DNA of 6,562 bases, taken from Acidobacteriota bacterium. GTDB lineage: Bacteria; Acidobacteriota; Terriglobia; Versatilivoradales; Versatilivoraceae. Numbering within the stretch: position 1 is the stretch's first letter; the number at the start of each line of letters is the position of its first letter. Of the stretch, positions 1 to 5,412 are shown one piece after another. Under the pieces are notes generated by a model. It had not been told where the DNA came from. It searched no databases and saw only the letters and a program-made list of their open reading frames with translations. Both the position numbers and the translations under genes were made by a program. Location of the stretch: the NCBI GenBank assembly GCA_028875135.1, contig JAPPFQ010000327.1, positions 1 to 6,562 of the forward strand, written 5' to 3'.

Positions 1-12
1 AGAAATGGGAGT

Positions 13-633
13 CTACGAGTTCCCTCGTGAGTCTAAGTCCGACAGACTGCTAGCTTCAATCGAACTCGGTACGACGTCCCAGTTCAATACGCCGATGTTG
101 GTTCTTCGACTCGCACTTACGTTGATTCCAACGTTCATTTCCGGTTCGGCGCCGATTACATATTTCGGATAGATTCCGTTCACCACCGTGGTGCTGAATC
201 GCCCGTTCGGCGAGTCCGTATAGACCTCTGCGGTCACATAGAATCGATCTTCATCCTCAGGAGCTCTCAGCCAAATTCCCCCACTACCCCTGTAATTGAA
301 GACGTCTTCCAGAAAATTATCCCAGACGTGATATTCAAACGCGTCGATCTGGATCTCTTCCCGCCTGACCAGACCAGCACCACCATACAACCTCGCAGTA
401 ATCGAATAGTCCAGATCGGTTGGGTTGAAGATCACCACCCGGGTTTTGAAATGGGCACCAAATCTTCCCGGGCTGTTCGCAGCCACAGGAATGACGGATT
501 GCCGATTCAGGTCACCCACTTCCATCTTTTCCCTGTCCGGAAGGGGAGTCTCGGCAAACGCGGGCAAGCAGAGGGCAAACAATAGCCCCCAAATGGCGAT
601 GAGGCTTTTCATGGCTCGTTGCGTAGTTGACAT
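13..633 (-). CDS. Exported beta-repeat protein, probably truncated by a frameshift
   Basis: This 206-residue protein has no known enzymatic role. Residues 8-27 form a classic Sec signal peptide ending in A-F-A before ETP, so it is exported. The mature part looks like beta-sandwich repeats. Residues 45-145 contain 'HFKTRVVIFNPTD', a 'YHVWDNFLEDVF' turn and 'FYVTAEVYTDSPNGRFSTTVVNG'. A second unit starts at about 158 with 'RRTNIGVLNWD' and stops after about 30 residues. The same order of elements occurs in the gene at the right end (NRSNLALVNTG, GWHQINGIL, NPFLAYGVVNDGG, GQYSVFY), so I infer they are paralogues. The start is ATG at 633 because AAGGAGG lies 6 nt upstream; a TTG six bases earlier abuts the Shine-Dalgarno and is unusable. 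ATG at 612 is a possible alternative. The stop at 13-15 falls mid-domain, and the next frame continues with family-like residues, so this is probably a frameshifted gene or an assembly error. Base composition is lower in GC than the FecR gene. Confidence 0.8.
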   Translation of the reverse strand: MSTTQRAMKSLIAIWGLLFALCLPAFAETPLPDREKMEVGDLNRQSVIPVAANSPGRFGAHFKTRVVIFNPTDLDYSITARLYGGAGLVRREEIQIDAFEYHVWDNFLEDVFNYRGSGGIWLRAPEDEDRFYVTAEVYTDSPNGRFSTTVVNGIYPKYVIGAEPEMNVGINVSASRRTNIGVLNWDVVPSSIEASSLSDLDSRGNS

Positions 634-655
634 TCTCAACCTCCTTGAATTGAGA
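634..655 (-). promoter_or_regulatory. Shine-Dalgarno AAGGAGG in the loop of a 6-bp hairpin
   Basis: On the minus strand TCTCAA (650-655) and TTGAGA (634-639) are perfect complements enclosing a 10-nt loop that holds AAGGAGG (640-646). The ATG begins immediately after the stem, at 633. The Shine-Dalgarno fixes the start codon. The stem is short and A/U-rich, so a regulatory role for the fold is only a possibility. Confidence 0.6.
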
Positions 656-792
656 CACTCACACTGAAATTCTCTCGGTTATTTTGAGGGTGACACGGCG
701 GAAGAAAGCGCCTTCCCATGGCGGACCGCGAGATGCGAATTGGACCTCTCAAGGGACCTGCCCCCGACACTGATTTCCGCCAGTCATCCAGG

Positions 793-2991
793 CTAGCGCT
801 TCCCGGTTCTTCGTTTCTTGGTACTTCGATCGTCGGATTCTGAACTGCGCCGGCTGCGAGTGGAACTCTTGCCGGAGGAGCTTCGTCCGGAAGAACCGGC
901 CGACACCCGAGGCGGCGAACGGCGCACGCTTGGGGCACTCCTGCGTGAGCGGGGAGTCACGCTTGTTCCTGCCGGCGTCCGAGGTTTCCGCGAGGGCGAA
1001 GTCCTGCTGCTGGATGATCGTGTGGAGGAGGACCGGGGAACGGAAACGGAGGGACGCGACGAGGGGCTTCCCCTGGGCCGGGTGCTGACTCGAGGGGCGC
1101 TCTTGGGCGCGGGCGGCGAAGATGGGCGAACCGATCGGGAGGAACCGGGACGCGGGAGGGTTGCGGACGGTGCAGAAACTCTGGAAGGGCTTCTGTTGGT
1201 CAGCGTTTTCTGGTTCGATTGACTACTGTCGAAGTTTCTTGGGCGCTTTGCGGGTCTGCCGGCACTATCGCCGGATGAACGGATCGCCGTTCCCTTCCCG
1301 GCCGAACGGCGACCGGCAGGGTTGCGTGCCGGTCGCGCCGTTGAACGCGAAGGGGAACGCGAGCTGCGGCGGCTGGAGGGCTTCAGCGCCGGCCGGGAAT
1401 TCGCCCCTCCCTGAGGGCGCGAAGTTGCGGCCGGGCCCCGCACGTTGCCCTTGACCGTGGACCGCTTCTTCGCTGGACCGCTGGTCCGGCTGCCGGATCC
1501 ACCGGTGGAACGAACGAACTCGGTCATCTGCTGCTGCTGCCGGCTGAAGGAGTTGCGCTTGACACTCCGTCGCGGCTCTCCGGTCGAATAGAAACGCACT
1601 TGCCTGGATGCGGCGCGGACCGAACCTCCGCTCCCGCCCATCAGTTTTCCCTGGCTGGAGCGGCCTGGTACCACTGGGACCCGGCCACGCACCACCCTGG
1701 CTTGCCGCAACTCCGAGGCCTGCAACGAACGTGCGTTCTGCATTTTTCCCAGGGAGAACTCCCCGGCGTCGACCAGGGTGACCCCATTGCGATGGCGGGC
1801 GTTCCGATAGTCGTTGTAGATGTTGACGCTGTTGTCCACCACGATGGTGTTGCCACCCCCCCTGCGTCCGGGGCCGTAGCCGTATCGGCGGCCGTACCAG
1901 GGGTAATAGGGTTCTCCGGGAGCCAGCGGAATCCAGCCGTAGTGGCCGAAACCCGCGCCCACGCTGACCCGGGGGCCGTTGTATCCGAAAAAGGCCACCA
2001 GGGCCGGCCTCCAGGGGTGTCGGGAATAATAGGAGCCGGGATACCAGCCCCAGCCATGGCGGGCATGGCGGAACCAGCGGCCGTAGTGGTAGGGGGCCCA
2101 GCCCCAGGCGTCGTAACTCACCCAGCTCCAGCCGTAGTGGTCCAGCCAGACCCAGCGGCCAGACCGATAGGGCGCCCAACCCGCCGCCACCGAGGGGAAC
2201 CAGCAGCGGCCGTAACGGGGAACGTAAACCCAGCGGCCATGTCCCTCCAAATCCTCGGCTCCATAGATGCTACGATTTACATAGGAGTACACCTTGGACT
2301 GGGTCAATTGCCGGTCCCTCTGCTCGTTCCACCGGTCCCAGGCGTCCTCGGGATGGGCCCGCGCCCATTGGAATGCAACGTCCTGCCCGGCTCCTCGGAT
2401 GACCAGGCGCTTGCCCTTCCCGAGTTGTTCCGTCCCCTGGACGGATGTCACTTCGGCCCTTCCCTTGCGGGCGGTGATAGCGACCGAGTCGATACTGGCG
2501 ACTTCGATTCGGTAGCGTCCCTGCTTTTGGGGCCGCACGGCCGCCAGTGGAGTCTCGATGTCCACATCCGCATCTCCGCCCCGCAATTCGCTGTAGCTGA
2601 CCGTTCCACGCTCGATCTGAACGAGAAAGGATCGATGGCCCAAGGCGGCCAGCCTGACCGAGGAATGCTGGTCCAGTCGCAGCAGATTCGAGTAGTCCAA
2701 CTGGACTTCCGCCCGCGAGGCCGCCCCCGTCGTCAGGTAATCCCCCTCCACTAGCGGCAGATTGGCCCGAGCCTGAATGGAATCCCCCGAGTCGCCGCGT
2801 TGCACCGACACTTCGCCCCTGACCAGGCTGATCCGGGCGACGCCCAGCGCGGGCCCGCTTACTGACTTTTCGGCCCGGAGAATGGGACCGGACAGCATCG
2901 CAGACAGGAAAGCAACGGCAACGATTCTGCCTGGGCTCCTCATGGCGGTCCAAGCCGTAATCGTTGCAACACCCTTCGCTTGCCTGAACAT
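793..2991 (-). CDS. Exported FecR-domain/DUF6600 protein with Arg/Ser-rich tail
   Basis: This 732-residue protein has a signal sequence (residues 18-40, hydrophobic core VAVAFLSAMLSGPIL, R-A before EKS), so it acts outside the cytoplasm. Residues about 49-200 match a FecR-type beta domain: 'ARISLVRGEVSVQ', 'VEGDYLTTGAASRAEVQL', 'IERGTVSYSEL', 'IETPLAAVRP', 'ITARKGRAEVTS'. Residues about 236-370 match DUF6600, with aromatic repeats such as 'GRWVYVPRYGRCWFP', 'YGWSWVSYDAWGWAPYHYGRW' and 'GWGWYPG'. From about 420 to the end the protein is low-complexity, rich in Arg, Ser, Pro and Gly, with very few acidic residues. The only cysteine I see is C263. There is no kinase, protease or other catalytic motif. 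FecR itself is a sigma regulator, but this architecture lacks the cytoplasmic N-terminus and there is no ECF sigma gene beside it, so a structural or surface-binding role is more likely than signalling. The frame is open back to 3144, but AGGAGG 7 nt before the ATG at 2991 fixes this start. Domain assignment is firm; function is unknown. Confidence 0.93.
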   Translation of the reverse strand: MFRQAKGVATITAWTAMRSPGRIVAVAFLSAMLSGPILRAEKSVSGPALGVARISLVRGEVSVQRGDSGDSIQARANLPLVEGDYLTTGAASRAEVQLDYSNLLRLDQHSSVRLAALGHRSFLVQIERGTVSYSELRGGDADVDIETPLAAVRPQKQGRYRIEVASIDSVAITARKGRAEVTSVQGTEQLGKGKRLVIRGAGQDVAFQWARAHPEDAWDRWNEQRDRQLTQSKVYSYVNRSIYGAEDLEGHGRWVYVPRYGRCWFPSVAAGWAPYRSGRWVWLDHYGWSWVSYDAWGWAPYHYGRWFRHARHGWGWYPGSYYSRHPWRPALVAFFGYNGPRVSVGAGFGHYGWIPLAPGEPYYPWYGRRYGYGPGRRGGGNTIVVDNSVNIYNDYRNARHRNGVTLVDAGEFSLGKMQNARSLQASELRQARVVRGRVPVVPGRSSQGKLMGGSGGSVRAASRQVRFYSTGEPRRSVKRNSFSRQQQQMTEFVRSTGGSGSRTSGPAKKRSTVKGNVRGPAATSRPQGGANSRPALKPSSRRSSRSPSRSTARPARNPAGRRSAGKGTAIRSSGDSAGRPAKRPRNFDSSQSNQKTLTNRSPSRVSAPSATLPRPGSSRSVRPSSPPAPKSAPRVSTRPRGSPSSRPSVSVPRSSSTRSSSSRTSPSRKPRTPAGTSVTPRSRRSAPSVRRSPPRVSAGSSGRSSSGKSSTRSRRSSESDDRSTKKRRTGKR
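796..1731 (-). other. Segment encoding a low-complexity polycationic tail
   Basis: These bases encode residues 421-732 of the FecR/DUF6600 protein. My hand count gives about 59 Arg, 15 Lys and 75 Ser in 312 residues against 8 acidic residues, with only two acids between residues 492 and 717. Short motifs such as SRSPSRS, RSSSTRSSSSR and TRSRRSS recur without a fixed period. The segment is predicted to be disordered. Its simple GC-rich codons also open long, meaningless reading frames on the other strand. Confidence 0.8.
2032..2244 (-). other. Segment encoding Trp/Tyr/Gly-rich DUF6600 repeats
   Basis: Residues 250-320 of the FecR/DUF6600 protein hold 12 Trp and 8 Tyr (hand count over 251-320). 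They are arranged in degenerate units built on 'Y/H-G-x-W-x-W' and 'G-W-A-P-Y-x-x-G-R-W'. This pattern is the main reason for the DUF6600 call. Regular aromatic and Gly spacing of this kind usually means short beta strands with stacked side chains. The ligand, if any, cannot be told from sequence. Confidence 0.75.
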
Positions 2992-2998
2992 GGTGCAG

Positions 2999-3004
2999 CC
3001 TCCT
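2999..3004 (-). promoter_or_regulatory. Shine-Dalgarno AGGAGG deciding the FecR-protein start
   Basis: The minus strand reads AGAAAGGAGG, then 7 nt (CTGCACC), then ATG at 2991. The longer open frame reads through this site from a TTG at 3144 that overlaps the upstream stop codon (TAATTG). The extra 51 codons have no signal sequence or domain, so the site marks the true start. Confidence 0.85.
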
Positions 3005-3123
3005 TTCTGAATGGTCGCTCGGGCGCCGCGGAGACGAGAAATGTCGCCGCCGCAGGCCCTGGCACAGATCGCGGTCCTGCCCCGGCCGCTATCGATCTTG
3101 CCTGTTGCCGACGGTGGAGACGG

Positions 3124-3137
3124 GGGCGGAATCGCCC
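3124..3137 (-). other. Small GC hairpin after the CsgG-like/TPR gene
   Basis: GGGCG-ATTC-CGCCC forms a perfect 5-bp stem with a 4-nt loop, starting 7 nt after the TAA at 3145-3147. No U-tract follows (CCGTCTCC comes next), so it is not a standard intrinsic terminator. It might slow 3' decay or be chance in GC-rich sequence. The remaining bases up to 2992 hold only the next gene's leader. Confidence 0.3.
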
Positions 3138-3144
3138 GGTCCAA

Positions 3145-4635
3145 TTAGCGGTCGTTGGCCAACTCATTAAACTCCATCATGCTAAGGATCACGCGTTCAC
3201 CAACCCCCGCTTCGGTCAGGCCGACCAGGGCCTCGGCCGAAACATCGAACTCGCAGGTCGAGGTTTCGATCTTCTTGACAATGATGGCCTCGGGCAGACC
3301 CATCTCCACCAGGGCGATGACTCCGGAATTGGTGAGCGTGTTGTCTCTTTGCGCCTGCTCGTCTGCCACCAGTCGTTCCTGGAATTCCAATGCGGCCTGC
3401 TTTGTTTCCTCCCGGATGCCCTGCATGGCGTCGCGCACCCGGATCGCCTCCCGGCAATCGGCAACGGCTTCGGCCATGATCTCCACCGGACGCAGCCGCT
3501 CCGCCTCCAGCAGGTACTCCAGCCCAGCATCGAGGTCGCCGCGAATCCGGTGCATGACCCCCGCGTTGTAGTGGGCGTTCGCCAATAGTTTCCGAAGTCT
3601 TTTCGGCTTGATCTTCGGGTCCGGATAGTTCTTGCAGGCATCCAGGAGCTCCAGTGAGAGATTCAGGGCCCTCTCCTCTTCGCCGCCTTTGAGAGCCTGA
3701 TAGGCTGCTTTCAGATTGCACTTCTTGTTGTCGAAGAAGACCAGAGACCTTTTCTGGACCCGCGGCAACACCATGTGGCCGACGTCCCGGGCCGCGCGCT
3801 TGAAGGCGATGGCCTGCAATTCGAACCGTGAAGGGCTTTCCGGATATCCGTCCTCGGACTTGCGCTCGCGTGACGGAGAATGCACGATCATCTCGGGGTC
3901 GAAGATTCGTCCGGTCGTCAGATCAGCCGTCTGTACCGACAATTCGAGAAGCGCGAGCGTCTTCGCATGGTAGATGGTCACCTTGTAGGTTGAGTCGCTA
4001 TCGGAGTCCTTGCGTTTTTCCGAGGACCGGAAACGCTGCCGCTCGGCCGCGCATCTGGTCACTTCGACAACCAGCAGAGTGGAGGGGCCGAGGATTCTGC
4101 CCATTTCGTCGACACTCTTCCGATCGAAGGTTCCGCCGAATGAAAAGTCGTGCTCCGACAGGACGGGCTCCAGCGTCTGCCAATCGACGACCTCGAGCCC
4201 CCTGGCGGCGAAGCGGTCCCTCATGGCCGAAACCACATCATTGCTGCACTCTCCGGTAGCCGGTCCGAAGACAATCTTCTCGGCGATGAGCGGCAGCTTG
4301 GGGGGATGCTCTATGTCGACGGATATGGAGGGATTGCCTGCGCGGCTGCGCCATTGCCCCTGGAGCTCGGAAGCAGCAGCGAACATGAGCAGAGCGCTTG
4401 CCGCAAGGCTCAGCCGCAGCATGCCCGATTTCGCTCCCAGCGGATACCCAATGATTCGAAACCCTCCCCTTCCGGGCTGGAACCGTGTCTCCCGGCGAAG
4501 CGGGACGGCGTCATCGGCGTTGGCGGGTCGTCGTTCCGAACTCTGAAGAATATTCAAACGCCTGACGGCCGCAGTGACGGAAGCTCCCAAAACAGCCTTT
4601 GCCTCCTTGATGGCCCAAGTCCATCGGTTGCTCAC
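3145..4635 (-). CDS. Exported CsgG/TolB-like protein with TPR-like helices and a C-terminal helical module
   Basis: This is 496 residues from GTG at 4635. A signal-like segment lies at residues 72-92 (MLRLSLAASALLMFAAAS), so the rest should be outside the cytoplasm or membrane-anchored. Residues about 107-297 follow the CsgG/TolB-N plan: 'SAMRDRFAARGLEVVDWQTLEPVLSEH' is a helix, then a strand, then 'DRQ..L..VL.E'-like sequence, followed by 'MGRILGPSTLLVVEVT', like the 'G..LGAd.lv.G.v' strand. Residues about 305-397 are alpha-helical and TPR-like ('AYQALKGGEEERALNLSLELLDACK', 'ANAHYNAGVMHRIRGDLDAGLEYLLEAERLRP' in separate helices). A charged helix spans 401-428. Residues 433-490 form a small helical module: 'LTNSGVIALVEMGLPEAII', 'FDVSAEALVGLTEAGV'. 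I know this module from exported acidobacterial proteins; it has no assigned function. There is no lipobox cysteine. The GTG has AAGGAG 8 nt upstream. The alternative is ATG 4422 (425 residues), which puts the signal peptide first but has only a distant GGGAG. Domain calls are by eye and the CsgG-like part is tentative. Confidence 0.85.
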   Translation of the reverse strand: MSNRWTWAIKEAKAVLGASVTAAVRRLNILQSSERRPANADDAVPLRRETRFQPGRGGFRIIGYPLGAKSGMLRLSLAASALLMFAAASELQGQWRSRAGNPSISVDIEHPPKLPLIAEKIVFGPATGECSNDVVSAMRDRFAARGLEVVDWQTLEPVLSEHDFSFGGTFDRKSVDEMGRILGPSTLLVVEVTRCAAERQRFRSSEKRKDSDSDSTYKVTIYHAKTLALLELSVQTADLTTGRIFDPEMIVHSPSRERKSEDGYPESPSRFELQAIAFKRAARDVGHMVLPRVQKRSLVFFDNKKCNLKAAYQALKGGEEERALNLSLELLDACKNYPDPKIKPKRLRKLLANAHYNAGVMHRIRGDLDAGLEYLLEAERLRPVEIMAEAVADCREAIRVRDAMQGIREETKQAALEFQERLVADEQAQRDNTLTNSGVIALVEMGLPEAIIVKKIETSTCEFDVSAEALVGLTEAGVGERVILSMMEFNELANDR

Positions 4636-4643
4636 CTTCTCCT

Positions 4644-4649
4644 CTCCTT
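4644..4649 (-). promoter_or_regulatory. Shine-Dalgarno AAGGAG supporting the GTG start at 4635
   Basis: The minus strand reads GGAAAGGAGAGGAGAAG immediately before GTG. AAGGAG lies 8 nt from the start codon, with a second, closer AGGAG behind it. This is the strongest ribosome-binding site near this gene. It argues for the GTG rather than the ATG at 4422 that begins the signal peptide. Confidence 0.65.
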
Positions 4650-4681
4650 TCCGAGCTCCTCGAACAGTTGACGGCTGATGA

Positions 4682-4696
4682 CCGATCATTGATCGG
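4682..4696 (-). promoter_or_regulatory. 15-bp palindrome, candidate operator
   Basis: CCGATCA-T-TGATCGG is a perfect 7-bp inverted repeat around one central base, 46 nt upstream of the GTG at 4635. GATGACC occurs at 4677-4683, overlapping its left end, and again at 4701-4707, 24 bp apart. The size and position fit a dimeric regulator site in the leader of the CsgG-like/TPR gene. I could not place a convincing -35/-10 pair around it, and the regulator is unknown. Confidence 0.4.
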
Positions 4697-4750
4697 GAGC
4701 GATGACCATTGACTTCGTCCCAATGCAGGATCTACGAACATCGCTGTCCC

Positions 4751-4841
4751 GTTCAAGGCGCCGCGTAGTCGTTCAAGTGTCAGTCAAACATAGAGTTACA
4801 GTGGCGTATAGTCGTTCTCGATTTCAACTCGGCGGTTCAAG
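4751..4841. repeat. Three GTTCAAG repeats in the 240-nt gap
   Basis: GTTCAAG occurs at 4751-4757, 4771-4777 and 4835-4841, and TAGTCGTTC occurs at 4766-4774 and 4809-4817. The third GTTCAAG overlaps a small inverted repeat (GCGGT 4832-4836, ACCGC 4843-4847). Spacings of 20 and 64 bp are not regular enough for iterons. They could be weak binding sites or chance. Apart from these, the palindrome and the RBS, I see nothing in 4636-4875. Confidence 0.25.
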
Positions 4842-4875
4842 TACCGCTTGTAATCGCTACCGAAAATTCGAGCCG

Positions 4876-5355
4876 TCAATTCCTTCTTCTCCTCTTCTTT
4901 TTCAAATCCTTCTTGAAATGCTTGGCGAAGGCCTCGGCAGCCGATTGAAAATTGTTCTTCTTCACGTTGTACGCGAAGGTCACGGCGCTGCTTTCATTGT
5001 CAATGACCTGGAAGGTTCCCTCGAATTTCGTGAAGGTTCCCGAAGCAAACACCCCTATGAGGGCTATCTTGGCCACTTTCGTTACGGTCGAATCCTCCCT
5101 CTGAGATGAGACCGCCTTGATGGTCCACTGGGACTTGGTCTTGTCAGTAACCACCGTAACGGGAACCTTCTTCTTTGCGAGCGCCGCTGCGATGGCGGAG
5201 CCGAAATCGACCTGCTTCACCGCACCACCCTTCTTCCAGTTCCTATCCTTCTCGTCCCCAGACTGGGCGGACTCGATGTAGACGCGAGGGAGGCTCTGAG
5301 CCAAGCCTGTCGATGTAAACAACACCAGTCCGATTAGGACAAGTCTCAAGAACAT
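4876..5355 (-). CDS. Small exported protein of unknown function
   Basis: This 159-residue protein has a clear Sec signal peptide (residues 1-19, FLRLVLIGLVLF core, G-L-A before QSLP). The mature part begins with a strand 'RVYIESA'. It then has a helix-strand unit 'FGSAIAAALAKKKVPVTVVTD' followed by a strand 'SQWTIKAVSS' (residues 51-84), and a hydrophobic Gly-containing stretch 'VAKIALIGVFASGTF' (94-108). Next come strands 'FEGTFQVIDN' and 'SAVTFAYNVKK', and a C-terminal amphipathic helix 'FQSAAEAFAKHFKKDLKK' ending in KKKRRRRN. I recall similar unnamed acidobacterial proteins with an AYNV...QS.AEA.AKH ending, but know no function. The layout (helix, 'VPVTVVTD' strand, then strands) resembles a minimal CsgG/TolB-N fold, which would relate it loosely to the next gene; this is inference. 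The ATG at 5355 has AAGGAG 8 nt upstream. The 57-nt gap to the preceding gene allows co-transcription. Confidence 0.88.
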   Translation of the reverse strand: MFLRLVLIGLVLFTSTGLAQSLPRVYIESAQSGDEKDRNWKKGGAVKQVDFGSAIAAALAKKKVPVTVVTDKTKSQWTIKAVSSQREDSTVTKVAKIALIGVFASGTFTKFEGTFQVIDNESSAVTFAYNVKKNNFQSAAEAFAKHFKKDLKKKRRRRN

Positions 5356-5363
5356 GATGGATT

Positions 5364-5369
5364 CTCCTT
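5364..5369 (-). promoter_or_regulatory. Shine-Dalgarno AAGGAG for the 159-residue protein
   Basis: The minus strand reads CCAAGGAG, then 8 nt (AATCCATC), then ATG at 5355. Spacing is ideal and no competing in-frame start lies between it and the upstream gene's stop. The other bases of the 57-nt gap (5356-5412) hold only a 4-bp CGGA-AAAA-TCCG hairpin with no U-tract. Confidence 0.8.
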
Positions 5370-5412
5370 GGTCTATTGTCTGCTTTGTGAAAGTGCCTGC
5401 GGATTTTTCCGG

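Noticed and set aside
721..760. Repeated GGACC words near 742-760 as a terminator stem
   Set aside because: They are direct repeats, not inverted, so they cannot pair into a hairpin.
636..938. A 100-codon minus-strand frame bridging two genes
   Set aside because: It overlaps the C-terminus of the FecR/DUF6600 gene out of frame, and has no recognisable domain or export signal.
818..1222. Open plus-strand frame rich in Arg, Glu and Leu
   Set aside because: It is the complement of the Arg/Ser-rich tail, where biased codons remove stops from several frames.
1265..2179. A 304-codon minus-strand frame inside the FecR/DUF6600 gene
   Set aside because: It lies wholly inside a recognisable coding frame and encodes no domain; a product of low stop frequency at high GC.
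1600..2754. A 384-codon open frame on the plus strand antisense to the FecR/DUF6600 gene
   Set aside because: Its product is a Pro/Ala/Val/Gly mixture with no signal, domain or RBS. It mirrors the GC-rich codons of a well-supported gene on the other strand.
793..2991. FecR-type anti-sigma regulator of an iron-transport system
   Set aside because: There is no ECF sigma gene or TonB-dependent receptor nearby, the protein has a cleavable-type signal rather than a cytoplasmic sigma-binding N-terminus, and the DUF6600 and basic tail do not fit.
2992..3144. 51-codon N-terminal extension of the FecR/DUF6600 protein
   Set aside because: It would begin at a TTG overlapping the upstream stop and translate through the AGGAGG that serves the ATG at 2991; nothing in it looks like a domain.
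4832..4847. GCGGT-TCAAGT-ACCGC hairpin as a terminator for the 159-residue gene
   Set aside because: The stem is only 5 bp and no U-tract follows on the minus strand.
4702..5109. A 135-codon plus-strand frame over the 240-nt gap and the 159-residue gene
   Set aside because: Most of it is antisense to a gene with a signal peptide and RBS, and it shows no domain of its own.
5400..5411. CGGA-AAAA-TCCG hairpin just after the right-end gene as a terminator
   Set aside because: The stem is only 4 bp with no U-tract, too weak to claim.
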